A stretch of DNA of 9,708 nucleotides from Candidatus Argoarchaeum ethanivorans (GTDB taxonomy: Archaea; Halobacteriota; Methanosarcinia; Methanosarcinales; EX4572-44), in NCBI GenBank assembly GCA_905067535.1, contig CAJHIR010000039.1:1-9708 (forward strand). Reading direction: 5' to 3'. Position numbers and translations under genes: made by a program. The notes beneath the pieces are model-generated. The model was not told the DNA's origin, made no database searches, and was given only the letters and a program-made list of their open reading frames with translations. This document shows, piece by piece, positions 5,734 to 9,708 of the stretch (within the stretch, counting starts at the first letter, position 1; each line of letters starts with the position of its first letter).

Positions 5734-6812
5734 ATCCTGAAGAACTGAAAGAGACATATATAACACTTCTTAATGACTATCTATTCGGGGGAGATGATGA
5801 AGCAGCACTCTACAAAGCCTATGAATTCAGCAGAGAGAGTATAAATGAAAGAGTTGGACTTGAAGAAATAGCTGCTGTCCATATAGATGGTATTGGAAAA
5901 ATGATTAATAAAGTGCCATTCAATGAAATTCCGCTTATCATCTCAAAATCCTCTATTTTCCTTCTTGAATTCATCATGAACTTCAGCCTCCTGTATAAAG
6001 AATACTTTGAGCTGTGGGAGAGAACCGGCAGTCAGCTGCATGAGGCAATAAAACAGACAGGGGATGCACTGACAGCATGTTTAAACCTCGATGAAACTCT
6101 TAAAATAATTTCAAGTTTAATGCAAAAAACTACTGGAAGCGATTCTATATTAATTTATCTATCAAAAAACTCACACCTGAAACATGCACATACAGATAAC
6201 ATCGTAATAGAAACGCTGCCCAAAGAAGCTGCTACACACAATACTCTTGCATGGGATGCCATATCTGATGCATCAATTAAAACCTCAATAACACCAGAAG
6301 ATATGAAAAAGTATCCTGCTCCAAAGATTAAAAATGGAATAGAGCCATTATCTGCTGTTGCAATACCACTCATTGGAAAAAATATGGTCATTGGTGCTGT
6401 CGAATGCTACTATGAACTGCCCCACAAATTAACCGAACTGGACAATAAGACTTTACTAAACTTAGCAAGCAGTGCAGCAAAAAGCATAGAGAATATATAC
6501 CAGCTCAGAAGCACAAACGAACACAAGAATATGTTAACGCCAGACGAAGCAGCCAGTCGATGCAGAGTTGCACGAAGGATAATACTTGGGGAAGGAGTAG
6601 AAGGGTACCACCTTCCGAACAAAGTCTGCAAAGGGTTAAAAGGACTGATAGAACATCTTGACAGCATCAAAGAAGAAGATGTCAAGTGGGTAGTGAGATG
6701 GATAGAGTACCTTGGTGATACTGAACTTGCTCTCCGAATTAAGGCACATCCAGAAGAGTTTAAAGAAATCATCAGAGACAGGTATGAACAGCTTAAGAAA
6801 TTTGCTCTATAG
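5730..6812 (+). CDS. RsbU_N-GAF protein with an unrecognised C-terminal helical domain
   Basis: This is a 360-residue protein in three parts. Residues 1-95 (ELKETYITLLNDYLFGGDD, YEFSRESINERVGLEEIAAVH, MNFSLLYKEYFELW) resemble the N-terminal domain of RsbU, the site where free RsbT docks. Residues about 115-258 form a GAF-like sensory domain that begins LNLDETLKIISSLMQKTTGSDSILIYL and has SAVAIPLIGKNMVIGAVECYY at 208-228. Residues about 265-360 are charged and helical, with RCRVARRIILGEGVEGYH (277-294), WVVRWIEYLGDTELALRIK (320-338) and EIIRDRYEQLKKF (346-358). This last part takes the place of the PP2C phosphatase of RsbU and is not a family I recognise. It has no HATPase, GGDEF or clear DNA-binding helix-turn-helix motif. 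As the last gene of the operon, with GAGGAG at 5719-5724 and an ATGA overlap with rsbX, it is the best candidate for the downstream output of the module. Confidence 0.82.
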   Translation: MNPEELKETYITLLNDYLFGGDDEAALYKAYEFSRESINERVGLEEIAAVHIDGIGKMINKVPFNEIPLIISKSSIFLLEFIMNFSLLYKEYFELWERTGSQLHEAIKQTGDALTACLNLDETLKIISSLMQKTTGSDSILIYLSKNSHLKHAHTDNIVIETLPKEAATHNTLAWDAISDASIKTSITPEDMKKYPAPKIKNGIEPLSAVAIPLIGKNMVIGAVECYYELPHKLTELDNKTLLNLASSAAKSIENIYQLRSTNEHKNMLTPDEAASRCRVARRIILGEGVEGYHLPNKVCKGLKGLIEHLDSIKEEDVKWVVRWIEYLGDTELALRIKAHPEEFKEIIRDRYEQLKKFAL

Positions 6813-6813
6813 C

Positions 6814-6867
6814 CTGCACACTTCGTTGTGCAGAAAATAACAAATCTTGAATTGCTGCGCAATCAAG
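6814..6867. repeat. Two-hairpin intergenic repeat, copy 3
   Basis: It begins 2 bases after the stop of the RsbU_N-GAF gene. Hairpin A is CTGCACA (6814-6820) and TGTGCAG (6827-6833); one A is missing relative to copy 2, which enlarges the loop to CTTCGT. Hairpin B is CTTGAATTGC (6846-6855) and GCAATCAAG (6859-6867), a 9-base-pair stem with one bulged A and a TGC loop. The position between convergent genes suggests a possible role at transcript 3' ends. Confidence 0.75.
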
Positions 6868-6950
6868 TTTAACAAAATCAGAGACCAAAAATCTGCGGAA
6901 TCGATGTTAGTGGGCACCCAATCTTTAACAAATACCCATATTTTGCCATC

Positions 6951-6960
6951 TATATTTTTT
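6951..6960 (+). terminator. Candidate T-rich terminator of the rsb operon
   Basis: TATATTTTTT in the convergent spacer, followed by more T-rich sequence, fits the T-tract type of archaeal terminator. It lies about 140 bases past the last rsb operon gene and touches the end of the opposing gene. No strong stem directly precedes it. Confidence 0.3.
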
Positions 6961-8261
6961 CATTTCTCTATGCTGCTGCTCGTATCACCCGTATCTTCGC
7001 TGTAAATATTATTTTCAATCATTGATTCAAACATGAAGTATTTTTCTACATAACCGCGCAGTTCCTCGTCTGAGATACAGGACACTCGCTGCTCTGTATC
7101 ATACAATCGGTGAATCTCTCTCTGGATTGCTTTTATACGCCTGTCATGTTTGTCAAGAGTAATGGTCACACGCATCAGTTTATTCAATGTCTCTTCTACT
7201 TTATGCCGGATCACTTCAAGTCCAGAAGAGTCCCCAATCAGAAGCTGCCTGGTTGCTCCTATCAACTCTGGCGGATAAGGCTCGTAGGTGAATGGATTTT
7301 TGATAACACCAGCTGAATGGATTCCACTTTCATGTGCAAACACATTTCGACCTACAAGTGCTTTGTTACATGGTATGCGAATTCCAATTTCATCCTCCAT
7401 AAAACGAGAGAATTCACTGATAGTGCTTAAGTCATATTTATCAAAACCTTCGACCCTCTGCTTTAAAAATAGCAATATCTTCTCAAGTTCGGCATTACCA
7501 GCACGTTCCCCGATACCAAGGAAGGTGACACTTGTCCAGTTAGCACCATGCCAGTAAGCTGAAATCGTGTTTGATACACCGAGCCCAAAGTCATCATGCA
7601 TGTGTGATTCAATATTCTTTACCCCGATTTCCTTCAATCCATTGATAATATAAGGTATCCCGTATGGTTCGCTCACATCCACAAATGGTATTCCAAAACC
7701 AAGCGTGTCACATGGTCTAATAATGCAGTTGGGGTCTATTTCAATCAGTTCTTTTACGAGCGGGAATACGAAATTATTGATATCCGAACGGGTAATATCC
7801 TCGATGTGAGCACGTGTACGAAGCCCATGATCCACTGCATACTGCAAAGTTTCAATATACTTGTCACGTGCTTCTTCTCTATTTTTAAGACCCATCTTCT
7901 CAATAATGTGTGAATCTGACACCGACATGAGGATACCAGTTTCTTCTATTCCCTCCATACTCAGTACAGAATCGATATCCTTTGGATTGGATCTTGCCCA
8001 GCCTGTAACTTCTGGACACTCATACCCGTAATCAAGCATGTCACGCACTGCTGCACGATCCCGCTCATTGAACACAAAAGCTTCAAGTTTTTCAATACAC
8101 ATTTTATGCAGGTAATCGTAGATCTTCAGCTTGTGGCGTTTCTTAAGTACGATTCCTGCCATTTGAGAGCCGTCACGGATCGTGCTATCGCTGATATACA
8201 CGTCCTGTCCATGAGGCAGCTTAATCTTAGGCAAATCTTCGTATGAACGATATTCTTTCAT
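6960..8261 (-). CDS. DRE-TIM aldolase, Re-citrate synthase / homocitrate synthase group
   Basis: This 433-residue acyl-CoA Claisen-condensing enzyme belongs to the homocitrate/isopropylmalate synthase superfamily. It has the start motif DSTIRDGSQ (25-33, with Arg29 and Asp30), the metal-binding ESHMHDDFGLGVSN (218-231, His220 and His222), GERAGNAELEK (251-261) and HESGIHSAGVIKNPFTYEP (310-328). The Ser in RDGSQ, where homocitrate and isopropylmalate synthases have RDGEQ, and the extended PFTYEPYPPELIG region are features I associate with the Re-citrate synthase group (oxaloacetate plus acetyl-CoA to citrate). It lacks the LeuA regulatory domain of 2-isopropylmalate synthases (about 510 residues). 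The C-terminal tail is Ser/Asp-rich and probably disordered. The start is ATG at 8261 behind GGAGTGAT (8273-8266 on the minus strand), rather than the upstream TTG at 8285. Annotation as homocitrate or isopropylmalate synthase is the alternative. Confidence 0.85.
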   Translation of the reverse strand: MKEYRSYEDLPKIKLPHGQDVYISDSTIRDGSQMAGIVLKKRHKLKIYDYLHKMCIEKLEAFVFNERDRAAVRDMLDYGYECPEVTGWARSNPKDIDSVLSMEGIEETGILMSVSDSHIIEKMGLKNREEARDKYIETLQYAVDHGLRTRAHIEDITRSDINNFVFPLVKELIEIDPNCIIRPCDTLGFGIPFVDVSEPYGIPYIINGLKEIGVKNIESHMHDDFGLGVSNTISAYWHGANWTSVTFLGIGERAGNAELEKILLFLKQRVEGFDKYDLSTISEFSRFMEDEIGIRIPCNKALVGRNVFAHESGIHSAGVIKNPFTYEPYPPELIGATRQLLIGDSSGLEVIRHKVEETLNKLMRVTITLDKHDRRIKAIQREIHRLYDTEQRVSCISDEELRGYVEKYFMFESMIENNIYSEDTGDTSSSIEK

Positions 8262-8277
8262 ATAAATCACTCCAACA

Positions 8278-8340
8278 CCACACAACTTCGTTGTGCGGAA
8301 ATATTAATAACTCTTAATTCTCGATTGCGAAGCAATCAAG
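8278..8340. repeat. Two-hairpin intergenic repeat, copy 4
   Basis: Hairpin A is CCACACAAC (8278-8286) and GTTGTGCGG (8290-8298) around TTC, with one A/C mismatch. Hairpin B is CTCGATTGC (8320-8328) and GCAATCAAG (8332-8340) around GAA, with one C/A mismatch that is a G-T pair on the other strand. It lies just upstream of the minus-strand aldolase gene and downstream of nothing, so unlike copies 1-3 it occupies a 5' leader or promoter zone. Confidence 0.75.
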
Positions 8341-8342
8341 TA

Positions 8343-8358
8343 CGTTTATAATTTCCTA
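8343..8358 (+). repeat. 16-base repeat, copy 2
   Basis: This is an exact copy of the 16 bases at 278-293, again beside a two-hairpin repeat, here directly after hairpin B. Confidence 0.5.
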
Positions 8359-8400
8359 TACGGTTTTAAAAAATATAGTAAACAATTACAATAGCCAGCA

Positions 8401-8416
8401 TATATTATAAATTTAA
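8401..8416 (+). promoter_or_regulatory. Candidate TATA box in the amrS upstream region
   Basis: TATATTATAAATTTAA is the most AT-rich stretch in the 200-base spacer before amrS. It could start a transcript near 8430, leaving a leader of about 130 bases. Within that leader an imperfect inverted repeat pairs TTAACCTTGGTTTTGA (8413-8428) with TCAAACCGTGGTAA (8458-8471). Nothing else in 8359-8558 is recognised. The box is assigned by composition and position only. Confidence 0.3.
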
Positions 8417-8558
8417 CCTTGGTTTTGAACTTTCACAATACCAGAAAAATCTCAAGGTCAAACCGTGGTAAGTGTGCGTTTGTTTGAGGGCTACGTTTTT
8501 AATGTTAGAGTGCTATGTATTAATTGTGAATATTTCCAAGTTATGGGTGTGATGTTGT

Positions 8559-9569
8559 TTGATTAAAGAAGCAATGCTGTATACATCGTTGGAAGATGGT
8601 AAAGTCAAGTGCCATGTATGCAATCGAGAGTGCATAATCTCCGAGGGTAAGTATGGTTTCTGCAGAACCCGGCAGAATAAAAATGGCAAGCTGTACACAT
8701 TGATTTATGGTGTTGTATCGAGTGCATCTGTTGACCCGATTGAGAAGAAACCACTATATCATTTTATGCCTCGCAGTACGAGTTATTCTCTTGGTACCGT
8801 TGGGTGTAATTTTAGATGTAAGAACTGTCAGAATTATACCATTTCGCAGATGCGTATTGACGAGGTGAATACTGTTGAAATACTTCCGGAAGACGCTCTC
8901 AACCGTGCTCTGTCTTCAGGCTGCCGGAGCATTTCATTTACTTACAATGAACCTGCGATATGGTTTGAGTATACCTATGATACTGCAAAACTGGCACACG
9001 AGGCAGGAATTGCTACCGTGTATGTTACAAATGGATACATCAGCGAGAAGGCACTTCGAATGATTGCACCATATCTTGATGCTTTCAGTGTTGACATTAA
9101 ATCATTTAGAGATGGTTTTTATAAAGAAATATGCAGTGCTAAACTTGCACCAGTACTTAGATCTGCAAAACTTGCAAGGGAACTTGGTATGCACGTAGAA
9201 GTTGTAAACCTTATTATTCCAACACTTAATGATTCCTTAGAGGAAATAAGAGAACTTGTGCAGTGGGTACGTGACAATCTTGGTGATTACACACCGATGC
9301 ACTTTACACGTTTTTATCCTTATTATAAATTGGATAAATTACCGTCCACACCACTTCGCACACTTGAAGACGCTTACAGCGTTGCCAAGGAGGAAGCTAT
9401 GAAATACGTGTACATTGGAAACGTGCCTGGCACAGAAAAAGATAACACCTATTGTCCAAACTGTGGTGAACTATTAATCAGACGGTATGGATTTGATGTA
9501 ACGTGTGATGGACTCACTTCTGATAACAGATGCCGGAAATGTAATACTGAGATAGAAATCAGACGCTAA
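8559..9569 (+). CDS. amrS: AmrS, radical SAM enzyme of the AmmeMemoRadiSam group
   Basis: This 336-residue radical SAM protein has the Cys motif CNFRCKNC (83-90, a CX3CX2C cluster that binds the 4Fe-4S centre cleaving S-adenosylmethionine). It also has an N-terminal Cys set (Cys18, Cys21, Cys25, Cys35 in CHVCNREC...GFC), a SASVDPIEKKPLYHFMP stretch (55-71) typical of AmrS, FTYNEPAIWFEY (127-138), and a C-terminal zinc-ribbon-like part (CPNC 299-302, CRKC 325-328). AmrS proteins are widespread in archaea and often accompany AMMECR1 and Memo-like proteins; neither is in this window, and the reaction is not well defined. Pyruvate formate-lyase activase is a common misannotation. The start is TTG at 8559; the next candidate is ATG at 8574. 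The frame is closed by TGA at 8550, so no longer form exists. GGGTGTGAT lies just upstream. The gene appears monocistronic. Confidence 0.93.
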   Translation: MIKEAMLYTSLEDGKVKCHVCNRECIISEGKYGFCRTRQNKNGKLYTLIYGVVSSASVDPIEKKPLYHFMPRSTSYSLGTVGCNFRCKNCQNYTISQMRIDEVNTVEILPEDALNRALSSGCRSISFTYNEPAIWFEYTYDTAKLAHEAGIATVYVTNGYISEKALRMIAPYLDAFSVDIKSFRDGFYKEICSAKLAPVLRSAKLARELGMHVEVVNLIIPTLNDSLEEIRELVQWVRDNLGDYTPMHFTRFYPYYKLDKLPSTPLRTLEDAYSVAKEEAMKYVYIGNVPGTEKDNTYCPNCGELLIRRYGFDVTCDGLTSDNRCRKCNTEIEIRR

Positions 9570-9584
9570 ATACTCCACCACTGG

Positions 9585-9594
9585 TTTTTATATG
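9585..9594 (+). promoter_or_regulatory. TATA-box-like promoter after amrS
   Basis: TTTTTATATG closely resembles methanogen TATA boxes. It lies 48 bases before an ATG at 9633 that has GAGGAG (9621-9626) at a good distance, so a new transcription unit with a short leader probably starts here. Confidence 0.45.
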
Positions 9595-9632
9595 TAACCG
9601 GGATTATCCAAAACGATTTAGAGGAGAAGTTG

Positions 9633-9680
9633 ATGATCGTGGAAAATTACTGTGAACAGATATTGTTTTCTGAACCTTAA
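9633..9680 (+). CDS. 15-codon ORF with a strong ribosome-binding site (unknown)
   Basis: An ATG follows GAGGAG by 6 bases, but the frame MIVENYCEQILF... stops at TAA 9678-9680 after 15 codons. It could be a leader peptide, the start of a small protein, or a gene broken by a frameshift: the frame at 9637 onward stays open to the window edge, though with no well-placed start. The window ends too soon to decide, and no family is recognised. Confidence 0.25.
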   Translation: MIVENYCEQILFSEP

Positions 9681-9708
9681 CTCCGCATCAATTGGGGAAT
9701 ATGTTCAA

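Noticed and set aside
6410..6862. 150-codon minus-strand ORF opposite the GAF gene
   Set aside because: Ser/Leu-rich shadow with no motif; it also starts inside a repeat hairpin.
307..8340. CRISPR array
   Set aside because: The repeats are palindromic pairs thousands of bases apart with no regular unique spacers and no cas genes.
8559..9569. Pyruvate formate-lyase activating enzyme
   Set aside because: The Cys motif is shared, but the N-terminal Cys set, the SASVDPIEKKP stretch and the C-terminal zinc-ribbon-like part fit AmrS, and no glycyl radical enzyme is nearby.

Overview
The window most likely comes from a euryarchaeon related to the methanogens and anaerobic methane or alkane oxidisers. 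The hints are TATA-like boxes (for example TTTTTATATG near 9585), Shine-Dalgarno sites centred on GGTGAT/GAGGTGATCC, frequent TTG starts, and a gene set that fits such organisms (AmrS radical SAM enzyme, a Re-citrate-synthase-type enzyme, a futalosine-hydrolase-type nucleosidase). No rRNA or other definitive marker is present, so the domain assignment is an inference.

Layout. Positions 2-229 hold the 3' end of a + strand gene whose product ends in what looks like a ferredoxin-fold anticodon-binding domain. An MqnB-like nucleosidase (385-1134, -) is divergent from serA (1284-2861, +). A 300-base spacer full of small repeats follows, then a tight six-gene + strand operon (3164-6812): rsbR, rsbS, rsbT, a second RsbT/RsbW-like ATPase-fold protein, rsbX, and an RsbU_N-GAF protein. 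Convergent to it is a DRE-TIM aldolase of the homocitrate/Re-citrate synthase group (6960-8261, -). After a divergent spacer comes amrS (8559-9569, +), and a promoter-like site with the start of an unknown unit closes the window.

The main discovery is the rsb operon. It is a complete bacterial-type stressosome module: RsbR and RsbS STAS scaffold, RsbT switch kinase and RsbX reset phosphatase. The position of the downstream partner is filled not by an RsbU phosphatase or a sigma-factor circuit but by a protein that keeps an RsbU-like RsbT-docking domain, adds a GAF sensor domain and ends in an unrecognised helical domain. If the host is archaeal and so has no sigma-B, the module must feed another output, and this protein is the obvious candidate. 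By analogy, stress would activate RsbT to phosphorylate RsbS/RsbR, RsbT would leave the scaffold and bind the RsbU_N domain, and RsbX would reset the complex.

A second theme is a family of small two-hairpin intergenic repeats. At least four fairly complete copies lie next to gene ends around 307-380, 2907-2971, 6814-6867 and 8278-8340, with further single hairpins in the rsbR leader. That leader also carries a 71-base-spaced direct repeat and a 22-codon upstream ORF that duplicates the rsbR translation start and overlaps its start codon.
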